Shown here piece by piece: positions 17,049-26,160 of a stretch of DNA of 64,000 nucleotides. Each line of letters begins with the position of its first letter. Within the stretch, counting starts at the first letter, position 1. The position numbers and the translations under genes are program-made. Under the pieces are notes generated by a model, which searched no databases, was not told the DNA's origin, and worked only from the letters and a program-made list of their open reading frames with translations. This DNA comes from Microbacterium lacus (GTDB lineage Bacteria > Actinomycetota > Actinomycetes > Actinomycetales > Microbacteriaceae): positions 2,914,001 to 2,978,000 of the forward strand of contig NZ_BAAAPK010000001.1 of the NCBI RefSeq assembly GCF_039531105.1, written 5' to 3'.

Positions 17049-19013
17049 TCACGAGTCGGTATCGAGTGCCGCGATCTCCGCGTCGGCGATGCCTCCCGCC
17101 TGCGGCAGCGTCGCGGAAGCGGATGCCGTCGCCGGCGGCGGCTGGATGCCGGGCAGCGACCACACCGCGAAGGTCGGGCCTTCGGCGGAGAGCACGATCC
17201 CGCCGTCCTCGGCGACCCCGAGGGTCGCGTCTCCGAACGCCGACACGGCGGAGCCCGCACCGTGCACCGCTGCCGCAGGCAGCGCGATGTCGAGGTCATC
17301 GCGCGCGGCGACCACGAGCACCACCCCCTCCGTGGACTCGCGGACGAACACGACGCCCTCCGGTCCCACGTGCAGCCAGCGCAGCCCGCCGTCGCCGAGA
17401 GCCCGGTGGGAGCGGCGCAGCCCGATGAGCTCGCGGTACAGGTCGATCCGTGCGCTCACGTCCGGCTCCTCGATCCGGTCCCACGGGATCGGCGTCCGGC
17501 TCATCTCGCCATCGATACCCGTGAGCCCGAACTCGTCGCCCGCGAAGACGACCGGGATGCCCGGGAGCGTCATCGAAAGTCCCACGGCCACCGGGATCGT
17601 GCCCGGCAGCGCGCGGGTCGCGAAGCGCGCGGTGTCGTGCGTGTCCAGCGGCAGCATGGAACCGAGCCGCACGCGCCACGGCAACTGGCTCGTGAACCGC
17701 TGCATCTGCGCGACGAACTGGGTCGCGTCGTAGCTCGGCATCCCGGTCGGGATACCGAAGTACCACATCTCGTCGGTCTCCTCGCCGAACGCGTTGATGT
17801 GCGGGATGCCGGTCGGATCGCTCAGCCAGGCCCACAGTCCCCGCGTGAAGGCGGGGTAGGTCATCGCCCCATGCCATGCGTCCCCCTGAAGGTCGCTCGC
17901 GGCATCGTTCGTGGACTCGGCCACCAGCAGCGTCTCGGGCTCGATCTCGATCATCGTGCGGCGGATCGCGCGTCGCACGGACTCGTTCAGGTCGATGTCG
18001 CGGAGCCGCCCGGTCATGTTGGCGACGTCGATGCGCCACCCGTCGATGCCGTACGGCGGCGACAGCCACTTCGCGACGATGGAATCCGCCCCCTCGGTGA
18101 AGCGTCGGCGCAGCTCGTCCGAGCTCCAGTCGAACTTCGGCAGCGTCGGGGCGCCGAGCCATGATTCGTAGTCCTCGTTCTCATCATCGAGGAAGTAGTA
18201 GAACGCGCTCTCGGGCGCCTCGGGGTGACGGTGGGCGGCGCGGAACCACTCGTGCGCCGAACCGGAGTGGTTCGAGGTGAGATCGCCCATGATGCGGATG
18301 CCGCGCGCGTGCGCCGCATCGATCAGGCGGAGGTAGGCGTCATCGCCGCCCAGCAGCGGGTCGACCTCGTCGAACCGCGCCGCGTCATACCGGTGGTTGG
18401 ACTCCGCCGGGAAGATCGGCGTGTGGTAGATCATCGTGACCCCGAGCGCGGCGATGTGGTCGAGGTGCTCAACGATGCCGTCGAGGTCGCCCCCGAAGAA
18501 CTGCTGGCCACGTCCCGGGGGCACCGGGATGAGCTCGTCGTCCCACTGAGCGGGGATCGCCCATTCCGGGGTGGGGCGGTCATCAGCCGCAGCCGATCGC
18601 GCGAAGCGATCCGGGAAGATCTGGTACATCACGACGTCGCTCGTCCAGCTCGGCGGCGGATTGCCGGCCACGAGCGCGAAGTCGACCGCGTCCAGCGTGT
18701 CTATCCCGCTGAGCCCGCCCTGGCTGAGGATCTCGACACGGCCGCCGTCGTGCACGAGGTGCCAGCGATAGCCGTGGCGCGGGTTGGCCACGACGATGCG
18801 CGCCGACCACCACTCCCACCCGTCCGACTCGCCGTCGAGCGAGGCCTCCACCCACAGCGGCTCGTGATCGGGGTTCGACCGCACGAGCACACGCTCGAGC
18901 GGTCCATAGCCGACGGGGACACGCACACGGACGGTGACCTCGTCGCCGATCTCCGGCGAAGAGTTCGAGACGTACAGCGGTGAGCCGTCGTGGTGGGGTT
19001 CAAGGGTGGTCAT
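17049..19013 (-). CDS. Glycoside hydrolase family 13 alpha-glucosidase/neopullulanase-like enzyme
   Basis: 654 residues. An N-terminal beta-sandwich (about 1-125) is followed by a GH13 barrel with all four signature regions: DLTSNHSG, GWRIDVANM (nucleophile Asp), LLVAESTND (acid/base Glu) and LDTHDTARF (transition-state Asp). The N-terminal domain and the QIFPDRFAR opening of the barrel are typical of cyclomaltodextrinase, neopullulanase or maltodextrin glucosidase, without a signal peptide, so it should act on imported maltodextrins in the cytosol. The start at 19013 is set by GAAAGG 6 nt upstream. It sits downstream of malE-malF-malG. Confidence 0.88.
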   Translation of the reverse strand: MTTLEPHHDGSPLYVSNSSPEIGDEVTVRVRVPVGYGPLERVLVRSNPDHEPLWVEASLDGESDGWEWWSARIVVANPRHGYRWHLVHDGGRVEILSQGGLSGIDTLDAVDFALVAGNPPPSWTSDVVMYQIFPDRFARSAAADDRPTPEWAIPAQWDDELIPVPPGRGQQFFGGDLDGIVEHLDHIAALGVTMIYHTPIFPAESNHRYDAARFDEVDPLLGGDDAYLRLIDAAHARGIRIMGDLTSNHSGSAHEWFRAAHRHPEAPESAFYYFLDDENEDYESWLGAPTLPKFDWSSDELRRRFTEGADSIVAKWLSPPYGIDGWRIDVANMTGRLRDIDLNESVRRAIRRTMIEIEPETLLVAESTNDAASDLQGDAWHGAMTYPAFTRGLWAWLSDPTGIPHINAFGEETDEMWYFGIPTGMPSYDATQFVAQMQRFTSQLPWRVRLGSMLPLDTHDTARFATRALPGTIPVAVGLSMTLPGIPVVFAGDEFGLTGIDGEMSRTPIPWDRIEEPDVSARIDLYRELIGLRRSHRALGDGGLRWLHVGPEGVVFVRESTEGVVLVVAARDDLDIALPAAAVHGAGSAVSAFGDATLGVAEDGGIVLSAEGPTFAVWSLPGIQPPPATASASATLPQAGGIADAEIAALDTDS

Positions 19014-19118
19014 GGTGTGCCTTTCGAGGAGACGGGCGGCAACGCCGCCGAGGAATCGACGTGGTTGCACGGCCGGTCGCCATGGCAGAGCCCTTGAATT
19101 GTTCTTCAGTTATACCGA

Positions 19119-19145
19119 ACGGATGCCGCGCCCGGCGGCATCCGT
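19119..19145 (-). terminator. Terminator behind malG
   Basis: A 10-bp stem (ACGGATGCCG/CGGCATCCGT, loop 7 nt) begins on the stop codon of the permease gene. An AT-rich stretch (TATAACTGAAGAACAATT) that could hold a promoter for the GH13 gene follows on the minus strand. Confidence 0.55.
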
Positions 19146-20158
19146 CACTTCACCGAACCCGAGACCAAGCCGCCGGCGATGTACTTCTGCGAGAACAGGA
19201 AGATCAGCATCACCGGGAACGCCGCGAGGATCGCGCCGGCCGAGAAGATGCCCCAGTTCTGCGACTGGAAGCCCGACACGAGCTGGAAGAGCCCGATCGC
19301 CACGGTCTGCTGGTTCGGGTCGGTGAGGATGACGCTCGCGATCGCGAACTCGCCGATCGTTCCGATGAAGGTGAGCAGACCCACCACGATCAGGATCGGC
19401 GTGACCAGTGGGAGCATGATCGTGAAGAACACGCGCGCGTGTCCCGCGCCGTCGATCTTGGCGGCCTCGTCCAGCGCCGGCGGGATCGTGTTGAAGAAGC
19501 CGTACATCAGGAAGATGTTCACGCCGAGCGCGCCGCCCAGGTAGATCATGATGAGCCCCGCGTGCGTGCCGAGGCCGATCGCCGGGAACACGTCGCTGAT
19601 CTGGATCATGAGAAGGAAGATCGCGGTGATGGCCAGCAGCTGCGGGAACATCTGCAGCACGAGAAGGGTCGCCAGGCCGAATCGGCGTCCGCGGAAGCGC
19701 ATGCGCGAGAACGCATACGCGCCGAGCGCGCAGAGGAAGACGGTGGCGACGCTCGTCACGATCGCGATGATGAGCGAGTTCACGTACCAGGTGGCGTACG
19801 GGATGCTCGGGTCGTTGAACAGCCGCTCGTAGTTGCGCGTCGAGAACGACGAGAACAGCTGGTTCGAGCCGGTCAGGGTCCCCACCGGGTTGAACGATGC
19901 CGAGACGATGTACAGCAACGGGAACAGCGCGAAGATGATCGCGACCCAGGCCACGATGTGCCGCCAGCCCGTGTCGGTGAACCATCGTTTGAAGCTGCGC
20001 CTGTTCTGCGGCGGAGCGACGGTGGTCTGCGCGGGAGCCAGGGCGGAGCCCACGAGCTCCCCCTCGACCGCGCCCTGGCCGGAGAAGGTTCCGACGACGG
20101 CGTCCTGCATGGCGGCGCGCTCGCGACGCGTGCCGGCGGAGTTGGTGTTCTCGCTCAT
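19145..20158 (-). CDS. malG: Maltose-type ABC transporter permease (MalG-like)
   Basis: 337 residues with six membrane segments and the permease motif around MLPLVTPILIVVGLLTFIGTIGEFAIA; the cytoplasmic EAAKIDGAGHARVFF helix (EAA loop) docks the ATPase. The long Q/S-rich N-terminal tail (about 45 residues) is usual in actinobacterial MalG. It overlaps the MalF stop by one base (TGATG). No matching ATPase gene is present, so the shared ATPase (MsiK-like) must be encoded elsewhere, as is common in actinobacteria. Confidence 0.87.
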   Translation of the reverse strand: MSENTNSAGTRRERAAMQDAVVGTFSGQGAVEGELVGSALAPAQTTVAPPQNRRSFKRWFTDTGWRHIVAWVAIIFALFPLLYIVSASFNPVGTLTGSNQLFSSFSTRNYERLFNDPSIPYATWYVNSLIIAIVTSVATVFLCALGAYAFSRMRFRGRRFGLATLLVLQMFPQLLAITAIFLLMIQISDVFPAIGLGTHAGLIMIYLGGALGVNIFLMYGFFNTIPPALDEAAKIDGAGHARVFFTIMLPLVTPILIVVGLLTFIGTIGEFAIASVILTDPNQQTVAIGLFQLVSGFQSQNWGIFSAGAILAAFPVMLIFLFSQKYIAGGLVSGSVK

Positions 20159-21771
20159 CAGTTGATGTCCTCCAGTGCCTTGGTCTGCCGGAAGCTCACG
20201 ATCGCGACGACCGTCACGATGATGAAGATGAGGATCGACAGCGCCGATGCCAGGCCCAGGTCACGACCGCCGCCACCGCCGAAGGCGACCTTGTAGACCA
20301 TCGTGATCATGATGTCGGTGGCTCCGACGTCGAGGGTCGTGTCCGTGAAGCGCGGATTGCCTCGCGTCAGCATGTAGATCACGCCGAAGTTGTTGAAGTT
20401 GTATGCGAACGTCGCGATGAGCAGCGGCGCGACCGCGACGAACAGCAGCGGCATCTTGATCGAGCGGAAGATGCGCCACGCGCTCGCGCCGTCCATCTTG
20501 CCCGCTTCGACGATGTCGTCGGGAAGCGACTGGAGGGCCCCGGTGCACACGAGGAACATGTATCCGTATCCGAGCCACATGTTGACGAAGATCACGCTGA
20601 AGCGTGCCAGCCACGGGTCGGCGAGCCAGGGGATCGACGCACCTCCAAGCAGCACTTCGTTGATGTAGCCGAACTCCTGATTGAGCATGCCCGCCCACAC
20701 GAGGCCCGTGAGGTAGGCCGGGAACGCGTACGGCAGGATCACGAGGATGCGGTAGATCCGCTTGCCGCGCAGGGTCGGGTGGTTGAGCACGATCGCGAGG
20801 AAGAGGCCGAACGCGAAGCAAACGAGGGTGGACAGCGCGGCGAATGCGAACGTCCACACCGTCACACGCAGCAGGGGGTCGCGGATCTGCTCGTTCGTGA
20901 AGACGCTGGCGAAGTTGTCCCACCCGATCACGACACGCCACCCGGGCGTCAGGGTCGCCCCGTCCTCGGCGCGGAAGTTGCCCTCGCCGTCGTCGACGTA
21001 GACCTGACCGGTCTGGGTGTTCGTGAACGTGTCCGCGGCCTCGTCATAGGCCAGGCTCGAGACGAACACGTACGCGTTCTGCCCATCGGACGTGCGCAGC
21101 GTGCCGTCGTTCACGTCATCGGTGACCTGGACGTTGAGGTCGAGGACCTGGTCCTGAAAACGGATGATCTGGTTCAGGTTCAGCTGGTCCCAGCCGTCGG
21201 GCGCGGCGTTCACGCTCTCGAGGGGCTGCTCGTTCGTGCCGAACGAGAGATCGCCGCCGGGCTCGGCGACCAGCATCCCGAACTGGTCGCCCTGCTTGAA
21301 CACCTGCACGGTGTACGACGGCGAATCGGGCACGCGATCCTGGGAGGTGCGGATGATCTGGGCGATCGCATCCTCTTTGGTGCTGTTGTGCGCGTCACCG
21401 GCATTCGTGAAGGCGATGTAGCCGGTGTAGATGATCACGAAGATCTGGAAGATCGCGAGGAAGAAGAGTCCCGGTGTCAGGTACTTGCCCGGCAGGAGGC
21501 CAGGGCGGAGGTAGATGAAGTTGACGAGCGCGACGACGATCACCAGCACGCCGGCGGCGATCCAGTCGCCCTTGCCGATCAGGATGTAGACCGCGAGGAT
21601 CGCGACCGCATCGATGATGCCGAGCAGGATCACCTTGAACAGGAGGGCGATGAGGCCGCCCGAGGTCAGACGCTTCTTGGGCGTGAAGAGGGGGTCATCG
21701 CCCCAGCGGTTGAGCGAGGAGCCTCCGGCGGTGCCGGTCGGCTTCACCGTCTCCTGATCAGCGGTCGCCAT
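20158..21771 (-). CDS. malF: Maltose-type ABC transporter permease (MalF-like)
   Basis: 537 residues. A cluster of membrane helices at the N-terminus is followed by a large extracytoplasmic loop (about 150-285), as in E. coli MalF, then the core permease helices with the EAA loop EAGKMDGASAWRIFRSIKMPLL. It forms the channel with MalG. The start at 21771 is preferred over an ATG 18 nt upstream because AAGGAG lies 9 nt before it. A stable hairpin between malE and this gene should lower its expression compared with malE. Confidence 0.88.
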   Translation of the reverse strand: MATADQETVKPTGTAGGSSLNRWGDDPLFTPKKRLTSGGLIALLFKVILLGIIDAVAILAVYILIGKGDWIAAGVLVIVVALVNFIYLRPGLLPGKYLTPGLFFLAIFQIFVIIYTGYIAFTNAGDAHNSTKEDAIAQIIRTSQDRVPDSPSYTVQVFKQGDQFGMLVAEPGGDLSFGTNEQPLESVNAAPDGWDQLNLNQIIRFQDQVLDLNVQVTDDVNDGTLRTSDGQNAYVFVSSLAYDEAADTFTNTQTGQVYVDDGEGNFRAEDGATLTPGWRVVIGWDNFASVFTNEQIRDPLLRVTVWTFAFAALSTLVCFAFGLFLAIVLNHPTLRGKRIYRILVILPYAFPAYLTGLVWAGMLNQEFGYINEVLLGGASIPWLADPWLARFSVIFVNMWLGYGYMFLVCTGALQSLPDDIVEAGKMDGASAWRIFRSIKMPLLFVAVAPLLIATFAYNFNNFGVIYMLTRGNPRFTDTTLDVGATDIMITMVYKVAFGGGGGRDLGLASALSILIFIIVTVVAIVSFRQTKALEDIN

Positions 21772-21815
21772 CGATGGACGCTCCTTCATCGCAGTGTCGT
21801 GCCTCAGAGATTAGA

Positions 21816-21851
21816 CAGGTGGGTGGGGCCGCGAACAGCCCCACCCACCTG
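21816..21851 (-). terminator. Intercistronic hairpin between malE and malF
   Basis: A perfect 14-bp stem (CAGGTGGGTGGGGC with its complement, loop 8 nt) sits between the malE stop and malF start, followed by TCTAATCT on the minus strand. It probably acts as a partial terminator or mRNA-stabilising end, so that more binding protein than permease is made. Confidence 0.75.
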
Positions 21852-21867
21852 GATTGCTTTTCGGGCC

Positions 21868-23118
21868 TTAGATCTTGCCCTGGATGTTGGTGGCAGCGGT
21901 CGTCCAGATGGTCGCCGGCTCGCCTCCCTCACCCTTGATGATCTGCAGCTCGGCGTTGCCCCAGTCCGACCACACGGCACCCATTTCGGGGATGGCGGGC
22001 ATCGGAGCACCGGTCTGGCCGATCTGACCGAACGCCTTGACGTCGGGGTTCTCGGCGGCAGCGGTCTCGTAGGCCGCGGTCAGTGCCGGCGGACGGCCGC
22101 CGACCTCGTACAGCGCGAGCTGGGCGTCCTCGGTGCTGAGGTAGTTGACGATGAAGTTCGTCGCCGCCAGAGCGTTCGTGGACTTGCTCGAGAGGAAGAA
22201 GCCGTTGACGCCGATGAAGGGCTTGGCCTCCTGGCCACCGGCGCTCGGGAGCGGGTCGATGGCGTAGTTGATGCCGGCCTCGGAGATCGCGGGGATGTTC
22301 CACGGGCCCGTCAGGTAGTACGGGGACTGGCCGGCGAGGAAGAACTCGCGAGCACGGTCGCCGTCGATGTTGGCGTTGATGACGTTCGATCCGGCGGCAC
22401 CCTGCGTGGCGAGCCAGTCGGCGAACGCGATACCGGCCTCGTCACCGAGCACGAGCTGCGATGCGTCGTAGCTGCCGTCGGCGTTCTGGGCGAACACCTG
22501 GGAGCCGAACGACGTCTGCAGCGGGTACAGGTGGTACGGGTCGCCCTGCTCGGGGCTGAGTCCGACGAGGAACTTGTACTCCGTGCCGGCGGCGGTGCCG
22601 TTGGCGATGACCTCGTCGTACGTCGTGGCGGGCTCGGCGACCAGATCGGTGTTGCGCACGAGCGCGACGTTCTCGATCGAGTACGGCACGCCGTAGACCT
22701 TGCCGTCGTACGTCATGGCCTGGATGGAGGACTCGGCGAAGCCGTCCGCGACGTCACCGAGCTCGAGCGGCGCGACCACACCCGCGGCGACGTAGGAGCC
22801 GAGCTTGTCGTGGGGGCTGACGATCACATCCGGGCCCTTGCCGGTGGGGACCTGGCTGATGAAGTCCTGGTCGACCGTGGCGAAGTCCTTCGTCACGAGC
22901 TTGACCTCGACACCGGTCTCCTCGGTGAAGCTCTTGGCGACACCCTCCAGCGCGGGCTTGCGCTCGATGTCGACCCAGACCGTGATGGGCGTCGAGTCGG
23001 CGCTGTCGCCGCCGCTGTCGCCGCCATCCGTGCTTCCGCCGGCGCAGCCGCCCAGCAGGACCATGCTTCCGGCGATGAGCGCGCCTACTCCGATCGCGCT
23101 CTTCCTGTTCACCTTCAT
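21868..23118 (-). CDS. malE: Maltose/maltodextrin-binding lipoprotein (MalE-like)
   Basis: 416 residues. A lipoprotein signal (MKVNRKSAIGVGALIAGSM) ends in the lipobox LLGGC, followed by a Gly/Ser/Asp linker. The mature part follows the maltose-binding fold: ITVWVDIERKPALEGVAKSF, the GPDVIVSPHDKLGSYVAAG motif, the YGVPYSIENVALVRNTDL hinge strand and YYLTGPWNIPAISEAGINY. It captures maltose or maltodextrins at the cell surface for MalF and MalG. Two LacI-type operators flank its promoter. Confidence 0.9.
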   Translation of the reverse strand: MKVNRKSAIGVGALIAGSMVLLGGCAGGSTDGGDSGGDSADSTPITVWVDIERKPALEGVAKSFTEETGVEVKLVTKDFATVDQDFISQVPTGKGPDVIVSPHDKLGSYVAAGVVAPLELGDVADGFAESSIQAMTYDGKVYGVPYSIENVALVRNTDLVAEPATTYDEVIANGTAAGTEYKFLVGLSPEQGDPYHLYPLQTSFGSQVFAQNADGSYDASQLVLGDEAGIAFADWLATQGAAGSNVINANIDGDRAREFFLAGQSPYYLTGPWNIPAISEAGINYAIDPLPSAGGQEAKPFIGVNGFFLSSKSTNALAATNFIVNYLSTEDAQLALYEVGGRPPALTAAYETAAAENPDVKAFGQIGQTGAPMPAIPEMGAVWSDWGNAELQIIKGEGGEPATIWTTAATNIQGKI

Positions 23119-23204
23119 CGGTGTGCCTCTCTTACGTGCAATAGGGGGATGTCCGGCCGAGCCGGGGCGGGTGCACCGTGAAGGCCGTTCTTCCGCTCGC
23201 GATA

Positions 23205-23218
23205 TGCAAGCGCTTACA
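23205..23218. promoter_or_regulatory. LacI-type operator 1 at the malE promoter
   Basis: TGCAAGCGCTTACA, palindromic around CG with one mismatch in each arm. It begins directly past the -10 hexamer on the minus strand and so covers the presumed transcription start, the classical place for repression. Confidence 0.75.
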
Positions 23219-23246
23219 TTTTTACCACGGACCCGGAAAACCGCAA
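23219..23246 (-). promoter_or_regulatory. Candidate malE promoter
   Basis: Reading the minus strand, TTGCGG (23246-23241) and TAAAAA (23224-23219) are 16 nt apart and resemble -35 and -10 elements. Operator 1 follows directly. The region 23119-23204 is the untranslated leader, with AAGAGAGG just before the malE start. Confidence 0.55.
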
Positions 23247-23349
23247 CCCTTCACTCTCCTGATCGATACGGGTTCGTGACCTGATGAGAGGTTGACGACA
23301 AGCGGATACCGCTCTCGGCGGCCCGAGACGTACATAACCGCCATCGCCG

Positions 23350-23365
23350 GTGCAAGCGCTTGCAC
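23350..23365. promoter_or_regulatory. LacI-type operator 2 upstream of malE
   Basis: A perfect 16-bp palindrome, GTGCAAGCGCTTGCAC, whose centre lies 146 bp (about 14 helical turns) from that of operator 1. The identical GCAAGCGCTT core says one repressor binds both and may loop the DNA between them. Confidence 0.75.
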
Positions 23366-23697
23366 AGTCTGTGCCCCGTCAAGCCTCGGTGCAGCGAATG
23401 AGAGGCTGGGGGGATGACGAACCGCCCGCTCGCCGCGAGACCGGCACCGGTCCGTACGCACCCGGTTCGCCGGAACCGGTGTCCCACGACGACGTCGACG
23501 CGCAGTACGTGAAGAGCGGCGCGCTCACGGGTTCTGCAGCGGAGCACATGCTGGATCAGGTCGAAGCCGCGACAGAGAGGCTGCTGGCGGAGCGGCTGCT
23601 CACGGATCGCGGCTTCATCGCGAACTCGGTGACCCGCTGCGCAGTTGAGGATCCGGACTCCGAGGCCCCGGCATCCGTGCCGAGTAGACTGCCCGGC
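23366..23697. other. Non-coding stretch upstream of yajQ
   Basis: No gene, RNA or repeat can be supported in these 332 nt. An in-frame extension of the YajQ frame runs through it, but its translation (Pro/Ala/Arg-rich, no family similarity) and the lack of a ribosome binding site argue against coding. It must hold the yajQ promoter. Confidence 0.5.
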
Positions 23698-24186
23698 ATG
23701 GCTGATTCTTCCTTCGACATCGTGAGCAAAGTCGACCACCAGGAGGCGGACAACGCCCTGCAGCAGGCCCGCAAGGAGGTCGAGCAGCGGTACGACTTCA
23801 AGGGCACCGGCGCGTCGATCGAGTGGAGCGGTGAGGCGATCCTGATCAAGGCGAACACCGAAGAGCGCGCAAAGGCCGTGCTCGATGTCTTCCAGTCCAA
23901 GCTCATCAAGCGCGGCATCTCGCTCAAGAGCCTCGAGACGGGCGATCCGGTCGCCGGCGGCAAGGAGTACCGCATCACGTCGACGCTCAAGGACGGCATC
24001 TCCCAGGAGAACGCGAAGAAGATCGGCAAGATCATCCGCGACGAGGGCCCGAAGGGCGTCAAGTCGCAGATCCAGGGCGACGAGCTGCGCGTGCAGTCCA
24101 AGAGCCGCGACGACCTGCAGGAGGTCCAGCGCCTCCTCAAGGCCGCCGACCTCGACGTCGACCTGCAGTTCACCAACTACCGCTAG
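23698..24186 (+). CDS. yajQ: YajQ-family nucleotide-binding protein
   Basis: 162 residues covering the whole YajQ family: it starts [20 protein letters not shown] and contains the [20 protein letters not shown] segment and the ending [18 protein letters not shown]. The fold is two RNA-recognition-like domains; homologues bind cyclic di-GMP or RNA in the cytosol. The start at 23698 gives exactly the family's length. It is a core gene that marks the left border of the catabolic island. Confidence 0.9.
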   Translation: MADSSFDIVSKVDHQEADNALQQARKEVEQRYDFKGTGASIEWSGEAILIKANTEERAKAVLDVFQSKLIKRGISLKSLETGDPVAGGKEYRITSTLKDGISQENAKKIGKIIRDEGPKGVKSQIQGDELRVQSKSRDDLQEVQRLLKAADLDVDLQFTNYR

Positions 24187-24360
24187 CACCCGCCCTCCGG
24201 CGCACGGCGTCGTCCCCGCCGGGTGAAGAGCCGTCAGGAAAAGGGACACCCTGCGCGCGCGTCGAGCGCCGAATATCCGATTCTTCCTGAGAGCGCCGCG
24301 CTGTGTGCTGCGCGCGTCTGCCCCGCTGACTACCGACCGCGCACTCGCGTGCCTCTTCGT

Positions 24361-24387
24361 GGATCCAATCTTCTTATTTCCGGATCC
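24361..24387. promoter_or_regulatory. Island operator a (GGATCC-N15-GGATCC)
   Basis: Two GGATCC boxes start 21 bp apart (24361, 24382) with an AT-rich spacer, 45 nt upstream of the formaldehyde dehydrogenase start. A TAGGCT hexamer (24394-24399) just downstream could be the -10. Confidence 0.75.
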
Positions 24388-24431
24388 ACTTGCTAGGCTT
24401 GATCCGACCCGCTTCGCGAGGAAGGACAAAG

Positions 24432-25652
24432 ATGTCCACGAATCGAGCCGTCGCCTACAGGGGGCCCGGTGTCGTCGAGGTGATCGACACCGCCTATCCC
24501 GAGTTCGAGCTCAAGGACGGACCGGGTGTGCACCCTGCCAACGTCGGCAGACAGGTGCGCCACGGAGCGATCCTCCGCACCGTCGCGACCAACATCTGCG
24601 GATCGGACCAGCACATGGTGCGGGGACGCACGACCGCGCCGCAAGGACTCGTGCTCGGCCACGAGATCACGGGGGAGGTCGTCGAGGTCGGACCCGACGT
24701 GGAATTCATCCGGGTCGGTGACATCGTCTCGGTGCCGTTCAACATCGCCTGCGGACGCTGCCGCAACTGCAAGGAGGGCAAGACCGGGATCTGCCTGAAC
24801 GTCAACCCCGACCGGCCCGGCGGCGCCTACGGCTACGTCGACATGGGCGGCTGGGTGGGCGGCCAGGCGGAATACGTCCTGGTCCCCTACGCCGATCGGA
24901 ACCTGCTCAGGTTTCCAGACGCCGATCAGGCCATGGAGAAGATCCTGGACCTGGCGATGCTGTCCGACATCTTCCCCACCGGCTTCCACGGCGTTGTTAC
25001 GGCCGCGGTCGGCCCCGGTTCGACGGTGTACATCGCGGGCGCCGGGCCGGTCGGCCTGGCCGCGGCGGTCGGCGCCCAACTGCTCGGGGCGGCGGCTGTC
25101 ATCCTGGGCGAACTGAATGAGGCTCGCCTCGCACAGGCCCGCTCCTTCGGCTGCGAGACGATCGACGTCACCCAGGGCGACCCGAAAGACCAGATCGAGC
25201 AGATCCTCGGGGTGCCCGAGGTCGACGCGGGTGTCGATGCCGTCGGCTTCGAGGCGCGCGGACACGGGTCGGAAGCCTCGCACGAGGCACCCGCGACCGT
25301 GCTCAACTCGCTGATGGACATCACCGCCGCCGGCGGCGCGCTCGGCATCCCGGGCCTGTACGTCACCGGCAACCCCGGGGGTGTCGATGAGGCCGCGAAG
25401 GTCGGCTCGCTGTCGCTGCGCCTCGGACTCGGCTGGGCCAAGTCGCTGTCGTTCACGACCGGCCAGTGCCCCGTCATGAAGTACAACCGGCAGCTGATGA
25501 CGGCGATCCTCCACGACGAAGTCCACATCGCGAAAGCGGTGAACGCGACGCCCGTCTCGCTGGAGGAAGCCCCGCAGGGCTATGCCGTCTTCGACCAGGG
25601 CGCCGCGCGCAACTACGTGCTCAACCCGAACGGGTACATCAAGACCGCGTGA
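24432..25652 (+). CDS. Glutathione-independent formaldehyde dehydrogenase (zinc alcohol dehydrogenase family)
   Basis: 406 residues of the FdhA/PFDH type. Catalytic zinc ligands lie in NICGSDQHMVRG and LVLGHEITGEV; the structural-zinc loop is CGRCRNCKEGKTGIC; the Rossmann fold has VYIAGAGPVGLAAAVGAQLLG. The long insertion and the QCPVMKYNRQLMTAILH stretch distinguish this group from simple alcohol dehydrogenases; the bound NAD allows oxidation or dismutation of formaldehyde. In this island it fits removal of formaldehyde set free by N-demethylation, which is inference. GAAGGA precedes the start. It carries island operator a. Confidence 0.87.
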   Translation: MSTNRAVAYRGPGVVEVIDTAYPEFELKDGPGVHPANVGRQVRHGAILRTVATNICGSDQHMVRGRTTAPQGLVLGHEITGEVVEVGPDVEFIRVGDIVSVPFNIACGRCRNCKEGKTGICLNVNPDRPGGAYGYVDMGGWVGGQAEYVLVPYADRNLLRFPDADQAMEKILDLAMLSDIFPTGFHGVVTAAVGPGSTVYIAGAGPVGLAAAVGAQLLGAAAVILGELNEARLAQARSFGCETIDVTQGDPKDQIEQILGVPEVDAGVDAVGFEARGHGSEASHEAPATVLNSLMDITAAGGALGIPGLYVTGNPGGVDEAAKVGSLSLRLGLGWAKSLSFTTGQCPVMKYNRQLMTAILHDEVHIAKAVNATPVSLEEAPQGYAVFDQGAARNYVLNPNGYIKTA

Positions 25653-25710
25653 TGCGGCGATCCCGGCTCCCGGAGTCCCGGCAGCCATCACCCACGAAAG
25701 GAACCACCTC

Positions 25711-26115
25711 ATGTCCGTCACCCTGGAAGACGCCCGCCGCGTCATCGCCGCCGCCGAAAGTCGCGCGAACGAGATCGGCCAGCCCATGAACATCGCCGTC
25801 GTCGACGCGGGCGGCAACCTCGTTTCGCACGTGCGCCAGGACGGCGCCTGGATCGGCAGCATCGAGATCTCGATCAGCAAGGCCTGGACGTCGAAGGCGT
25901 TCGACATCTCGACGAAGGACCTCGGCGACAACGCCCAGCCGACGCAGCAGTTCTTCGGAATCCACTCCACCAACGCCCACGGCCGCGGCGTGGCGATCTT
26001 CGCCGGCGGCGTTCCCCTCACCCGCGGCGGCGAGGTCGTCGGCGCGGTCGGCGTGTCCGGCGGCTCCGGAGAGCAGGACCAGACCGTCGCCGAGGCGGGC
26101 GCGGCCGCCCTCTGA
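25711..26115 (+). CDS. GlcG/HbpS-family protein
   Basis: 134 residues of the DUF336 family: VTLEDARRVIAAAESRANE, the core PMNIAVVDAGGNLVSHVRQDG and the terminal GEVVGAVGVSGGSGEQDQTVAEAG. Family members form octamers, bind haem or small ligands, and are found with glycolate and with diol or amine degradation genes. It probably acts with the dehydrogenase 58 nt upstream. AAAGGA lies 8 nt before the start. A strong bidirectional terminator follows. Confidence 0.87.
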   Translation: MSVTLEDARRVIAAAESRANEIGQPMNIAVVDAGGNLVSHVRQDGAWIGSIEISISKAWTSKAFDISTKDLGDNAQPTQQFFGIHSTNAHGRGVAIFAGGVPLTRGGEVVGAVGVSGGSGEQDQTVAEAGAAAL

Positions 26116-26120
26116 TCGGG

Positions 26121-26158
26121 CGGCGAAGGCGGGGCGCTCGGGTGCCCCGCCTTCGCCG
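26121..26158. terminator. Bidirectional terminator
   Basis: A perfect 15-bp stem (CGGCGAAGGCGGGGC and its complement) with an 8-nt loop lies between the convergent GlcG-like and TauE-like genes. Confidence 0.88.
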
Positions 26159-26160
26159 TG

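Noticed and set aside
20779..23181. Long open frame on the plus strand opposite malF and malE
   Set aside because: It is antisense to well supported genes, its translation is Arg/Gly/Asp/Val-rich with no motifs, as expected from GC-rich third positions of the real genes.
23350..23697. N-terminal extension of YajQ
   Set aside because: It includes operator 2 of malE, lacks a ribosome binding site and the family's length is met by the start at 23698.
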